The notes below the pieces were generated by a model. That model was not told the DNA's origin and made no database searches. It saw only the letters and a list, made by a program, of their open reading frames with translations. From assembly GCA_951804985.1 (NCBI GenBank), contig OX638133.1, positions 31,769,963 to 31,833,962 on the forward strand: a stretch of DNA of 64,000 bases, written 5' to 3'. Numbering within the stretch: the first letter of the stretch is position 1; each line of letters starts with the position of its first letter. The translations under genes were made by a program, and so were the position numbers. Origin of the DNA: Dryomyza anilis (lineage: Eukaryota > Arthropoda > Insecta > Diptera > Dryomyzidae). Shown here piece after piece: positions 46,608 to 58,595 of the stretch.

Positions 46608-47595
46608 ATATCGTCACTGACATGCCAAAGGGGCGAATGTGCATTTTTAAAAATGAAATTTTAAAGTTTGAAGTGCTTTAAAAATTTGTAAACAATATTT
46701 TTTCATTTTTTGTTATTTTGGAGTATTCATCAATTATCATAATGTTTATAAAATATCTTTGGATTTGGACAACTTACTCAATTATAAATACGGATTTTGT
46801 GTGGCTATATCTTGACATAAACGCAAATATTTTTTGTTTTATTTGCTATAACTATTTATTTGCGCAAGATAAAATAGTGATTTAAAGGCATTAATTGTTT
46901 ACTTTTAAAGCACCTATCGATTGGCATCATTATTTAAAAATAATTTTCCAAACATTAATTTTTCCATTTGTTATGTGCAAGATAAATGTTTGGCAAATAA
47001 TTTTTAAATAATGATGCCAATCGATAGGTGCTTTAAAAACAAATAATAAATGCCTTTACATCACTATTTTATCTTGCACCAATGAAGAGTTATTGGAAAA
47101 AATAAAAAATTCGAAAAACTGAAAATCATGTCATGCCAAAAGGGCGAATCTTTTCGTTTTTTTGCTATAACTCTTTATTGGTGATAAATAAAATAGTGGT
47201 GTAAAGGTATTTATTATTTGTTTTCAAAGCTAATATCGATTGGCATCATTATTTTAAAAAAAAAATTGTCAAACATTTTTCTTGCAAGTAATGAAAATTC
47301 AAAAAAATATTTTAATATTTTAAATATTCGATAGCTGCTTCAAAAACAAACAATTAATGCCTTTACACCACTATTTTATCATATACCAATAAATAGTTAT
47401 GGCAAAAATTAAATGATTCGCCCTTTTTGATTGAGAAGATTTTCAATTTTTTGAATTCGCCCTTTTGGTTTGGTCATACACCATTTTTGTCACAGTATAT
47501 TTGAGGAATAACTACATTCGAAAATGTAAAAAAACGCAAATATCAAAAATTACACAAAATTAAAAATTACACCTTTGGCATGATAGTGATGATAT
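46608..47595. mobile_element. Four-fold palindromic element, full copy 2
   Basis: ATATCGTCACTGACATGCCA at the left and TGGCATGATAGTGATGATAT at the right. It holds the same inner motif pair, with the minus-sense one decayed (GATTCGCCCTTTTTGATT), and the same two AAAGCACCTATCGAT hairpins as 27279-28302. It separates genes C and D. Confidence 0.8.
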
Positions 47596-48336
47596 GCGGA
47601 AACTTTTCGCAAATTGAAATTGAGTCACTTTAAAGTCAAATCTTAAATAAAAGTCCTTTGATAAATTTACACTCTTGAACTTAATAATTTACTGATGAAA
47701 TGGACGTTTTCCATATTAAATTTTAAAAATAAAAGCGAATATATTACCCGTGTTTTAGTGTTGACTTCAACCGAAATAAGCCCTATGTATTATAAAAAAT
47801 AAAATGTTAATGTCAATTTTAGCATAGCTGTTTTAGAATTTTTGAAAAAGCCTCATCATTATGTTTTACCGTAATAACAATATTCATAAATGTGCAATGA
47901 AACATTAAATCTATTTAAAATTACTATTCAAATTATAAATCAAAAAACTATATAGTGACTAATGTGCATTTAAAATTTTAATGATCACAAAAATTCTCCA
48001 ATATATAGAATTTGTATTTGTGCAAAATATAATTATATGTTCGTGTAGAATTCTCTCAAATGCGATATTGTAGCCATAAACGAAAATATAAAAACCAAAT
48101 TATCCGATATGCGTTATCGATATAAATAATTACATATTTTCTAAGAGTTGTATTTATGAGTTATATTTTTTTTATTTTATATTCATGTTATATTTAAAAT
48201 AAACAATATTACCAATTCTTTTGACTTCAGCTAAAATAATATAATTTGCTAGAAAACTTTGTTCAAATTTTCGAAAATTGCCTGTTTTATATAAATCGTC
48301 TTTAGTTGTATATTAAAATGTTGATTATCGATATTT
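47596..48336. other. AT-rich DNA downstream of gene D, no gene seen
   Basis: No repeat ends recognised. AATAAA-type signals on the minus strand are only found about 165 nt beyond the gene D stop. Confidence 0.4.
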
Positions 48337-51300
48337 TTATTTTTCGTAATATGTAAAGTAAAAATCGACTTGTGCTCGAGCAATGCCATGGACCTTCCAT
48401 GTGGTCAACAGCCCATAGTCGCCAAGTACAAATGGCAGTACACTCACTAATTTCTGATCCAATTCCCATTTGTCCACAATAAAGTCGTGCTATATTATAA
48501 GAAGTCATAAAAAATATGTTATGTTATAAAAATATAATTTCAAACTTACATTAATCGGACATGAGTGGTTCAAATTGCTATACTTGTGAAATCCAAGCAT
48601 TTGATATGTTAGTTTGATCAAAGCATTAGACTTTTTATTTGCCAATAGATCACAGAGGTTTAAATCAAAGTCATACTTAAAGGGCTGCAGTGAATTTCCA
48701 CGTGTTTTCAATTGTATGCGTATCTAAAAATGATAAATTTAAACATTCAATATAAGTTATGCGCATGCAGAAAGGTCTAAGTTTGTCAAACGACACTGGA
48801 TTAAATCGTTATAATTTATTTGAGGTATAATTGGATATATTCCAAATTTATATAGTCTATACAGAAAAAAATTAATTTTTGTAAATATAGAAAAAAAATT
48901 TATCAATACAATTACTTTTTAATTGATTCATCGGCGATACGACCTTTAATTGGATTGATTATTAAATATTAATTAATAAATTAACAATAAATTAGCAAAA
49001 AGTTACATCAATACAATTAAATAATTTGCTGAAACGACTATGGAATAATTGTATTGATTAAATATTTAATCATCTTCAAACAAAAAACAAAAAGTTACAT
49101 CAATACAATTAAATAATTTGCTGAAACGACTATTGAATTAATTCCATTAACAATCGCCGTTGCTGAGCACACGACGCGGCGAATGAGCGCTCACAAACAA
49201 GCAAACGATGGAATTTTTCTTTGCGCTTTTGGGTGCGCGCATATTATTCCCATATGATACATGCCAAGTAATACACTTATTGAGCTTGATCTTCATCTAA
49301 GTGTGTCGTCGAAAATTATGATGATGGCAATGGTGCCATTTTTAATTATGCTTCCAACTTCATCATTAGAAAAGTATATGTTATGTACTTTCACAAGAAT
49401 TTATAACATTCTTTTTTAATTAACTGAATGATATAATTCTCAAAACTGTGAAGATAACAAAAATACTTTTAAAACGTCGATCATATCAATTAAATAGTTT
49501 GCTATGTATGCAAAGTCATTAATTAGTATATTTTTGAAATCAAATCACATTCTTAGCGAATGTGTTTGCTAAATACATTAGAACTCGTTGCTAGACCAAT
49601 TACAATTATTTATGGTTGTTGTATTTACGTCGATTATTTTTTTTTATGTACTATGTTTTAATTAGGATAAGCACAGATCCATTAAAATATTACTTTTAAA
49701 TATTAATGAATATGAAACCATCGATTTTTTCATTAAATTTACCTTCAATTATTTGATACAAAAATAAATAAAAATATCCCAGACAAAAAATATGCAAGGA
49801 AACTGGTATTATAGTAGTAGTTTTGAGGAAAACTCACAGGAATATGGTAGGAAATACACATTGCATAGCAGGCATTTTGAATTTTTGAAAATAAGCAGGC
49901 TCCCTATTGCAGCATTTACGCCGCAAACTGGTATGTTCAAGCCTACCCCTAGCAGGCAAAAGCATTTTTCTGTAAGTTTTGGTTTTGCAGTTTTGAAAGG
50001 TATCTTTATAGCTAGAATATGGAAGGGAAAGGTAGCCTGCGAGTAGCAGGCAAACACATTGTATAGGAATTTCTGTTTTGAAATTTTAAAAAGCTTCTTC
50101 ATAGTAGGAAACTGAAAGGGAAAGGTAGCATGCGAGTAAGGCAAACACATTGTGTAGCAATTTCTGCAGAAAACATGTTCTGAAATTTTTAAAGCTTGAT
50201 CAAGCTTGTCGACAGAAAATTTTGTTTATAAAAAGTTTTTGTTTTGAAGTTTTAAATGATTGATCAACAAGTTGTCGACTGAAATTTTTGTTTACAAATA
50301 TCAATTTTTCCTTCAAAAATGTTCAGTATTGAAAATGTTTGTCATTTGTAAACATCGGTGTTTACTTTCGTCGGTTTGCAACGCGAATTGTTTTAATTAA
50401 AACGTGAAAATGTGCCGTATTGACGTGGATTTGCGAATTGCAGAATATTATTGCTGATATCAACATAATCATCAAAGGTGCACAACAAAAAGTTTTAACC
50501 GTCATGACGCCCGAAACAAAAACTGTACAAAAACAAACACATGTTGTTTTTAATACACACGTGTTTTGTTATTGCTTTCTGCAATCACTTTTTTGGCAAA
50601 ATTGCAAACACAATAACAAACAATTCGGAGTTCCTTCAGAAAACATATGCGAATCCAATAGAGAAAATTTAACAATCAAAATTCGTCGGTGTTATTGTAC
50701 AACAAGAAGTTTTTGGTACTGTGGGATGGATGGGAACTGATGAATTATGTTATATGTTTATGCTCCCTACCTTTCCCTACCATTTTGCTTCCAGCACATT
50801 GCCTACTTTACCCTGCTTGTGCCTACCATTTTGCTTACACCTGTTTGAATACCATACCCTACCTATGCCTGTCAGTTCCCTACCAATTTTGTTTTATGCT
50901 ATAGCAGGGAACTAGCAGCTTTTGTCCACATTCCCACCTTTGCCTACCACAAAGCTTCATATAAAATGTGATTTCAATGCGTATAGGTAGCTTGTTTGCC
51001 TGCGTATTTCGAACCACTTGCCTGCTTAAAATTTTGTCTGGGGTAAGGACAATAAATATATATTTTATACACTTAATACGAATATTTTGAAATACTTTAA
51101 ATTGTGATTTTCCAGAAAAATTGGATCCTTAATTTGAGCCAATTTGTGCAGAAGGATTAAATGAAAACAAAAGTAGATCTCTTACCAATACTTCAGTCAA
51201 TGGCTTCTTGAAAAGTTCAATTTTTACGGAAACCTGCGTCAGGTCACGTTTTACTGCTTTCATAAAACAATGGGTAAACTTGGAGAAATTCTTATCCAAG

Positions 51301-51377
51301 TTGGCACAGATCATATTCGTTAACTTTACATTACGTTTCTGCGAAAGAATGATAAAGATGATACATATTTTATGCAT
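48337..51377 (-). CDS. DUF1091-family secreted protein, gene D (3 exons, 172 aa)
   Basis: Exons are 51377-51186, 48723-48550 and 48489-48337 (64+58+50 codons plus stop), phase-0 GT-AG introns. The body aligns with the other three: CANLDKNFSKF and CFMKAVKRDLTQV, LNLCDLLANKKSN and SNLNHSCPIN, then HDFIVDKWELDQK and TYYEK. Cysteines are at 24, 37, 88 and 119. It is the most diverged member: NHSCPIN replaces NHTCPYD and WKVHGIARAQ replaces WSAYNKPR. The start is odd. An ATG 39 nt upstream of the usual exon-2 acceptor (TTCTTTCGCAG) reads straight in as MHKICIIFIILSQ, a short signal-like peptide, with a stop in frame upstream. Either intron 1 is lost, or a separate exon 1 is used; MDIVLFLIFVQLFYF at 51488 looks like one but lacks a clean phase-0 donor. 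Intron 2 (2462 nt) holds two transposons. Confidence 0.82.
48859..49650. mobile_element. TACAGAAAAAA-end element in intron 2 of gene D
   Basis: Ends resemble those of the hairpin MITEs (left TACAGAAAAAAATTAATTTT, right TTTACGTCGATTATTTT). The interior shares GATGATGGCAAT and TTTTAAAACGTCGA with 52165-52900. A ~100-bp block (AAAAGTTACATCAATACAAT, GCTGAAACGACTAT) is repeated at about 48998 and 49090. Confidence 0.6.
49778..51042. mobile_element. 1.27-kb TIR element in intron 2 of gene D
   Basis: CCCAGACAAAAAATATGCAA at the left faces TGCTTAAAATTTTGTCTGGG at the right. GCAGGCAAA / TTGCCTGC words recur inside, and a ~91-bp unit (GGGAAAGGTAGC, AACACATTGT, AATTTCTG) is tandemly repeated near 50025 and 50116. 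The frames at 50420-50915 have no domain. The TIR core matches that of 39471-39692. Confidence 0.65.
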
Positions 51378-52164
51378 ACTTTTCAAGATGGATTAAAATC
51401 TGAACCGAAACCGATATCCGTTTAAACTCATTAAATTATTTTTAAAATAAAACAGTTGTACAAAAATCAGAAATAATACGATATCCATGACTGAAATAAA
51501 CGGTCTCTTTCTGTATTTCAAACGAAAGGATATAAGACGAACGTAAATAGAAATCAAAATTTGTGTGACGAAATTTTGACGTAAATTTTTTGTTTCGTCG
51601 TTCGTTTCGAAATACAAAAAGTGTGTATTAAAAATATATACACAAAATTTCAAAAAATAATTTATATTTTACAAATTTTAAATTAATTATTTTTTAGTTC
51701 TTGTCTAGTTAATTAATATGGTTTTTTGTTCAAGATATTCTAATATTAGATAATAAGTAACATTAATACAAAAATCGAAACCGTTATTTCAAACCATTAT
51801 AACGAAACTGTTTCTTTATGAAATTTAAAACCGAAATCGAAACCGTTATTCATTTTTTTTTTTTTTGATATACTTAATTTATAACTTTGCACAAACATTT
51901 TCTACTACATGCAACACAATTATTGAAACAATAAAAATCGACCGATATTTAAATTTATGCAACATTTTGCTTAGAAGTTTTATTGTCAAATGAAATGAAA
52001 TCCACTATATACAAAATTAAATCAGTTAAAGCAATTTAAAATCAATTTATAGTGTTTTACCTAATTAAACATTTGTAAATTAAATTTATTGTTGATCTTT
52101 TATTAATTATTTTACAAAATATATTAAAATTAAATGAATTTATATATTCTTTGTGCATATTCCC
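51378..52164. other. Region upstream of gene D, low complexity, no gene seen
   Basis: CCGAAACCGTTATT-type words recur in both orientations (51400-51860), followed by plain AT-rich DNA. The alternative signal-peptide start of gene D at 51488 lies here. Confidence 0.4.
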
Positions 52165-52900
52165 TACACAGAAAAAAAACATCGTAAATATAGCCAAGAA
52201 GGTACATCAACACAATCAAATTATTGCTAAAACTGCGCCGACTAAATTATTAATTGTATTAGCGTACACATTCATCATATTAGCAATCGCATTTGCTGGC
52301 AACAGCTATGTGTATTCGCAAACCGCGTTGATGTTATAGCAGTGCGTGGTCGCTATAGCAGTGAGTGGTAGCTGTAGCAGTGCGTGGTCGCTCTAACAGT
52401 GCGTGGTGAATATAGTGGAATTCGTTAAATTGGTGGAATTCGCTTAGAATTAGAATTTTTAATTGGCGGTTGGCGCGCATATCAGTTCACATTTGGTTCA
52501 TGTCAAAAGAAACGCTTATAGAGTTTGAACATACTCTATTGGTGTCGTTGAAAAGTATGATGATGGCAATAGTTGCATATTTAATTATGCTTCATCATCA
52601 GAAAAGTATATTTGTTATATACATTCAGAGGAATTTATATTATTGTTTTTTAAAAAACTAAAAAAGAATTATTAGAATGCTGTGAAAATACAAAAATGCT
52701 TTTAAAACGTCGACCATATCAATTAAATAATTTGCTACTTAAGCAAAGTCATTTATTGGTATATTTTTGGACGCAAATAACATTTTTAGCGAATGTGTTT
52801 GCTCAATACATGAAAATGGCAAATATGTCACTGCTAGACCAATGAATGGTGTACAATTAATTTTGATTGCTGTATTTACGTCGATTTTTTTTTCTGTGTA
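52165..52900. mobile_element. TACACAGAAAAAA-end element, about 736 bp
   Basis: TACACAGAAAAAAAACATCG at the left and TTTACGTCGATTTTTTTTTC-TGTGTA at the right. The left third keeps hairpin-MITE sequence (AAACTGCGCCGACTAAATTA); the remainder matches 48859-49650. Confidence 0.7.
52335..52410. repeat. Four 19-bp tandem units inside the MITE
   Basis: TATAGCAGTGCGTGGTCGC, TATAGCAGTGAGTGGTAGC, TGTAGCAGTGCGTGGTCGC and TCTAACAGTGCGTGGTGAA. It is much richer in GC than its surroundings. Confidence 0.8.
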
Positions 52901-53042
52901 CATATAGTCATCAGACCGTATCACTTGGGGCATACACCACTTTTTCATATCAGTAATCTGTACTGGGAATTAAATCAAAAAACTTTTAAATTCAATTTCA
53001 TTAAAATTTTTATCGGCTTCAATCATCGCACCTTTTCCATTC

Positions 53043-53112
53043 CTAGTAGAAATTTGGCTAGGGTTATGATCGGAAATAGATTATGTTTTTATGTTTTTAG
53101 ACCTTTTTCGTG
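53043..53112. mobile_element. Fragment of the CCTAGTAGAAATTT MITE family
   Basis: CCTAGTAGAAATTTGGC matches the end of 35001-35415. No second end is found; a SINE follows directly. Confidence 0.5.
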
Positions 53113-53259
53113 GGCAGTGTTAACTCTCGGAGGTTTGCCAAGAGGTAGCGCAGTATAGTAAAAATGTTTTCTATGAAAAGTTGTTGTTAGTCACAGCCCA
53201 GAGCATGGAACCTTTCGGCTCGCAGTCCAACGCACTAATCTCCGAGCTACCAACGCATT
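53113..53259 (-). mobile_element. SINE fragment, minus strand
   Basis: Keeps the body from the GAGAGTTAAC region and the tRNA-like head (CAGTCCAACGCACTAATCTC, CGAGCTACCAACGCA). The 3' half is missing. Confidence 0.75.
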
Positions 53260-54319
53260 GACGTCATTTAATCTTTGGAATGATGTATTTTGGAAAAAAA
53301 TGTCGAAAGATGAACTATCGGGGGGAATTGTTCGAAAATGAATTATCCGTAACCACTATATTATCGGGAACAGATTCTTGTGTTTTTATCTTTATTTACA
53401 ACCCAACCGTAAAATAGTAAATTTCTACACAATTCAAAACTTTACCCAAATTAAAAATTTTTGAATTCAAAACATCTTCCCACACTTTTATTTTTAGAAT
53501 TTTACGCAAACTTTCAATAATTTTAATACCACTAAAAATTACACTCCAAAATAGAAAGACATCATTGCGTTGCTTTAAATATTTAGAAAAATGAATCTTC
53601 AAATTCAGCTAAATACGTTCTTAACTAATAACCTAATTAAAAATACTAAATATTAACTAATTAAAAATACGTTTTTAACTAATTAAAAAAAATTAAATAT
53701 TTTTATTTCTTATTTTCATCATTTCCAACGACTTTCGCCTAAGTATAAACTTAGTAAAGAATATTCTTGGAGAAGCTGTGTCTCGGTAAAAAATTGTCTA
53801 TGCCATAACTATCGGGGAAGAATTCTCTGAAAAAGGGAAATGTACGAAATCCCAATATTGTGCTTGAATTTTTATTACAACATATTTTGTATTACACATC
53901 GTTATTATAGAAGTAAAACTCAACAACTAAATTTTCAATATATCAATAAATCGATTTTTAAAAAATGTATATGGGGCATTACTCACCAAATCGACAAAAA
54001 AAAAGTTAATTTTGAGATTTTACCTTTTCGATTTCAATAAAATTTGGGCAACTGATAAAGCTTATTGAGATATGAGATATTTGGCCCATTTTTCTAACTT
54101 TGAAGCACGGTATCTCTAGAAGTAGTGGTCCAAAAAAATAAAAAAACATTGGTCATAGCCTATCTTTATCAGTTGCCCAAATTTAATTTAAATCGAAGAA
54201 TGTAAGTTCCAACCGCAACAAAAGGGTTCTCCCAAACATAATTTTGCAGGCATTACATATATCTTTGGAGCTTTATGGAAATAAAAGTATTATGGCATTG
54301 CCAAACATTATTATATTAC
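53260..54319. other. AT-rich DNA with one perfect inverted repeat, no gene seen
   Basis: AATTTGGGCAACTGATAAAG (54041-54060) has its exact inverse at 54175-54194, 114 bp apart. CTATCGGGG recurs at 53315 and 53808, perhaps remnants of an element. Confidence 0.45.
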
Positions 54320-54515
54320 CAGCCAAACATTTTTATGTTTTCGTTCAACCATATTTATGTTCAGAATAAATAATTTTATGATAATTGATGAATAAACCAA
54401 AATAAAAAAAATAAAACAAAAATAATTTTTACTCATATTTAAAGCACTTTAAAATTTGATTTCAAAATATTTTTGAATATGCATATTCGCCCCTTTGGCA
54501 TAACAGTAACGTTAT
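54320..54515. mobile_element. Four-fold palindromic element, inverted left arm only
   Basis: Reverse complement of the left arm of 27279-28302: it ends TTCGCCCCTTTGGCATAACA-GTAACGTTAT. Confidence 0.7.
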
Positions 54516-54625
54516 CTTGTCAAAGAATTTGAATGTACAAAACATTTTAAAAATTAGAATCGAGAAAGTAATGAAATCGAACGTTTAATTGAAGTTATTC
54601 GAAAAAGCTTCGATGCATCGATGTA
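54516..54625. mobile_element. ATCG-rich MITE, fragment
   Basis: CTTGTCAAAGAATTTGAATG through AAAAGCTTCGATGCATCGAT matches the right third of 24274-24671. It abuts the preceding element, so one inserted into the other. Confidence 0.7.
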
Positions 54626-54639
54626 TCTACACGTAGTGA

Positions 54640-55170
54640 AAAAACATGGTTGCGGTGATCATAATTAAGGGGCATCATACTTTGATTGAAGTTATGGTTG
54701 TATGCAATCATTTACTATGATCCTCAATGACAATATCGTCAACCTTAATATGATCTTCAGTGACAGTATTTGTATTTCACAAAACTATACTGTGGTTCTC
54801 ACTGAACATATAACGAATTCTCCCAACCATAGTATGGTTGTCAGAGGCCATATTCAAATTTCTTATTAACCGTACTATGATTGCAATGACCATGTTATAA
54901 TTCCACACAACCATAGTATGGTTGTCAGTGACCATATTATGATTTCACACAACCATACTATGGTTGTCAGAAGCCATATTCAAATTTCTTATTAACCGTA
55001 CTATGGTTGCAATGACCATATTATGATTGCACACAACCATACTATGTTTGTCAGAGGCCATATTCAGATTTCTTACAACCATACTATGTTTGCAGTGACC
55101 ATATCATGATTCCACAAAACCATACTATAGTTGTCAGTGAGCATATCCAGATTTTGTACAACCACACTAA
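54640..55170. repeat. Tandem array, unit about 42 bp
   Basis: Units of the type ACCATACTATGGTTGTCAGT then GACCATATTATGATTTCACA recur about a dozen times with alternating variants (GAGGCCATATTCAAATTTCT). Each unit has the palindrome CCATACTATGG. Confidence 0.75.
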
Positions 55171-57192
55171 TTGACTTTTTTTTGTACACAGCTTTTTAAT
55201 TATTCTTTGTTTTGAAACATTTTTTGAATAAATATTGAAAGTAGCTGTATGTTTAAAAATTCTAAAATTGAAAATTAATTTAAAAATAATTTAAATTTGA
55301 TACAAAAACTCATGCAAAAATGCGGCATTTCTTTTTTTTTTTTTTTGTATATCACACACTTTAGCAATAATGTTGCTGACAGTTTGTTGTTGCTCAGAGA
55401 ATCTTATTTTTTGAAGGGTCTTCGTCAAGCGTCACCAACAGCGGCAGCTCCCTCACATCACGTCATGTCGTCAGCAACATCATCATCTTCCTCATCATCA
55501 TCATTAACAGCAGGAACACTGTCGACAGCAACATCACCGTCATTGCGCACGTCGTAATGCACGTGGCAATAAAGCAACTCCATAAATAACAATGCGACTG
55601 TTGGTTCGGCGTTCGTCAGGTGGGGTGAATGTTGAAATACTTTGCAGCGCATTCTTCGAAAGTATTTGCAAGGATTCATAGAGCCTGTAAACAAAAGCAT
55701 GTCAAAACAATAACTTTCGCTGGCATTAAAAAATTGCGCTTGTTGAAAAATTCTACACTTTTAATTAAACTCATTTTTGTTATTTTCTGCTGCAATTGCT
55801 GTTGATTTTTTTCTTATTTTTAATCTTTTTTTGCCGACTTTGTTTGTTATTTTCTACAGCTCTATAGTATGAGGGTATATAAAGTTTTTGTTTGCAAATA
55901 TTCTTAGATACTCATCTGAGTTGATTTTGTTCTGTCCGTCTAACTGTAAACACGATAACTCAAAATCTACAGACTCATTTAACTTAGAAATTTTTTGGAA
56001 TATTTATGAAATCCAAAGTACGGCTTAGTTCGAAAATTAGCAAAATCCTTTGACGTATACGAGTACATTCCAGACAAGTACTTTACAAAAATATAACCTC
56101 TTTACAGATACACCTTTTTATAGTGACTTAGGATTTTGTAGTAAAGAATTCAATAATTCCTTTCAAAATCCCCCAAAATAATTCAAATAATTTAAAAAAT
56201 CTGTAGGGAATTATATATCGACCACGACCGAATCATTGAATTATGTTTCCTTACCCTAGTCAAAATAAACCAACTTCTTATCATAAACCAACTATTTACC
56301 AGTTCAACCTAATCATATTTTCACTAATAGGGTATTTTTCTAATAGGATACTCATTTCTGTATCTCCTACTCTTCTGAAAAGGTTATTTACGCTACGCTT
56401 TTCTTACTACTTTACTTGAAATTGTATTGTCCTACTAGTCCTTTTGAAATCCTGTTTTTCTGTTTTACTTCCCTAAACATTTTGCTAGAATATATTTCAA
56501 CCACCACAATCACCATCTCAATAATCATCGTAATTCTTATTTTTTTCTTTTATTCTTTTCGTAACGTTATAGCTATTCTTTCCAAATTCAAGTCCTTCAT
56601 TAAAATCCTCCATTTTATAATTTTCTTATTGTCAATTCGCGCGCAGCACCGCGTAAAATTTCAACGCTTCAGACCTATTTTGATATTCGCACGAACCCCT
56701 ACTAACTCACTCACTAAACCAACTGATTCTATTTTTTCTGTTATTTTGCCATTTTGTTTGTTTTATTAAAAATCTTCCAAGTTGTGCTGATTTTTTTTCT
56801 TCTTGTTGTTCCAACGTTGCCACATGCCACAAAAGCACTTGTCGCCGTTGTGTTTCGTTGCAAATATTTGACTTGTTCACTTTTTTTCATTGCCTTTAGT
56901 GGGTTTAAAAGACTTGCAAGAGAGATGGCAGCAGTTTTGCCCCTAAAGTAGGTACACAGCAACTTAAATGCAAATAAGCGCAAAATTCTATTTCAAATAA
57001 TTAGATGAGCGCCAAGAGGATCTGGAGGTAATGCAAGCTTACAGTGAGTTCAATTTATAAAACGAAAACTAAAATATTTAAAAAATAAATATATGTGTTA
57101 TAGGAGTATTTATTGACTTTTATTATTAGGAAAAAGAATATTTTACTATAGATTTTGATATATTTAGTTTGAAATATGATGTGTCCAAACGC
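55171..57192. other. DNA without a recognised gene
   Basis: A TCATCATC microsatellite lies at 55471-55510. GAGGGTATATAAAGTTTTTG with TCTGTCCGTCTAACTGTAAA (55872-55965) resembles a diverged R1-like repeat. Frames at 55297-55700 and 56416-56983 read simple repeats or have no domain. Confidence 0.4.
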
Positions 57193-57820
57193 TCATTATT
57201 TTCGGAACCATACACCCGATTTTAAAAATTAAAAAGTATTTTGTTTAATGATAATAAGATTGTTATGTTACTAAACTAGAAAATTTGCGTATACTTCAAA
57301 TTTTCCAAGAAAACAAAAAATTGGAAAACAGGGAAAAAAATGTCCACTTTGTAATTTTATATTTACTAAACGACTAGAGATACTTAAAAATGGTTTTCAG
57401 TTTATGATTTATGTATTAATTGTTTATAAAATTCCTATACAAATATTTTAGTTTCAAATTAAAATTTATAATCTATGTAGTAATATTAAAAGTAAAGTCT
57501 TCAAAAATGAAAAAAAGTTCAGTTGTTATTGTCTATATCTTTAAAACTAAAAAAGTTATTTTCTCAAATTAGCACATTTTACTTAGATCCTAATGTATGC
57601 ATTTCATACATTAAGAATTTTTAAAATCGGAAAACTTTTGGATTTTTTACAATTTTTTAAATATTTTTCATGAAAATAATCTTAACTTTACTGACTTTTA
57701 TCTCAATAACCATTAAAGATACAATCTTTAATTTCCAAACTAAGGTTTTGTCAAGAATTCTCTACACAAAACTTTTTAAAATTTTAAAATCGATTGTGTG
57801 GTTCCGCAAATAATGGATTT
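57193..57820. mobile_element. Inverted-repeat element, about 630 bp
   Basis: CATTATTTTCGGAACCATAC then ACCCGATTTTAAAAATT at the left faces AAAATTTTAAAATCGATTGT then GTGGTTCCGCAAATAATG at the right. The arms are about 45 bp and imperfect; the interior is non-coding. Confidence 0.55.
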
Positions 57821-58595
57821 CACCCGATTGTATAGCATTTTGACTCGGTGTGTTGCTTTATTAAATATCAGTAAATATATCTCAAAATCTATAAATTCAA
57901 CTGGGATCTCGACAAAAAAATGAATTTCGTTCGCATATATCCAACTTTTTTAATTAATACAATTTTCACCAAAATTCATAATTGCAATTTTATTAAATTC
58001 TAACATAATTTGTTAAAAATTAAAGTAATTAAAAATTGATTTTTATAAATCAAATTTTCACTAAATGCTACACGATTTAAGATATATCAAAATATGAGTA
58101 TTGAGTGCTTAAAATATATATTCTATTAATTCTTGAAATTATTTATTTTTCTATTAAATAATTAAAGAAAATTAAATTTATAAAAAATAGATGATTTTAA
58201 CTCGCAAATTGAGGTAGTCAATTTGACAATTTGGAATATCGAATACGATTCTGGTTCCAATATTTTTAAAATAGAAGTTCCGGTTCCGATTCCAACTAAA
58301 AAAAAATATATATGGGTTCTGGTTCTACACATTGTTTTTAATCAAAAATCCGATACCGGTTCCTTGAATCGAAACGGTTTCGATTTCGATACTTTGCAAT
58401 CCCCAATAGGGACTAAAACTCTTTGAAATATCGGTTCTGGTTCCAAGATTTTTTAAATAGCGGTTTCAGGTTCAGTTCCGATTCCACTAATTTTCTCAAT
58501 AACAATTCCGGTTTCAAAAATCGAAAAGGTTTTAGTTCTAATTCCATAATTTGTGCAAAAGGATAAAAAATTATATCTTTAACTAAAAATTCTAA
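57821..58595. repeat. AT-rich DNA with GGTTCCGATTCC-type low complexity
   Basis: From 58230 to 58560 words like GGTTCCGATTCCA and TTCTGGTTCCAA recur irregularly. The frame at 58223-58426 is a by-product. Confidence 0.5.

Noticed and set aside
56416..56769. Hydrophobic 117-codon frame that could be a membrane protein
   Set aside because: Composition follows the T-rich strand, and there is no homology I recognise and no supporting splice or poly(A) signal.
57005..57027. Micro-exon starting with ATG (MSAKRIW) between an acceptor-like AATTAG and donor GTAATG
   Set aside because: Weak pyrimidine tract, only 23 nt and no partner exon.
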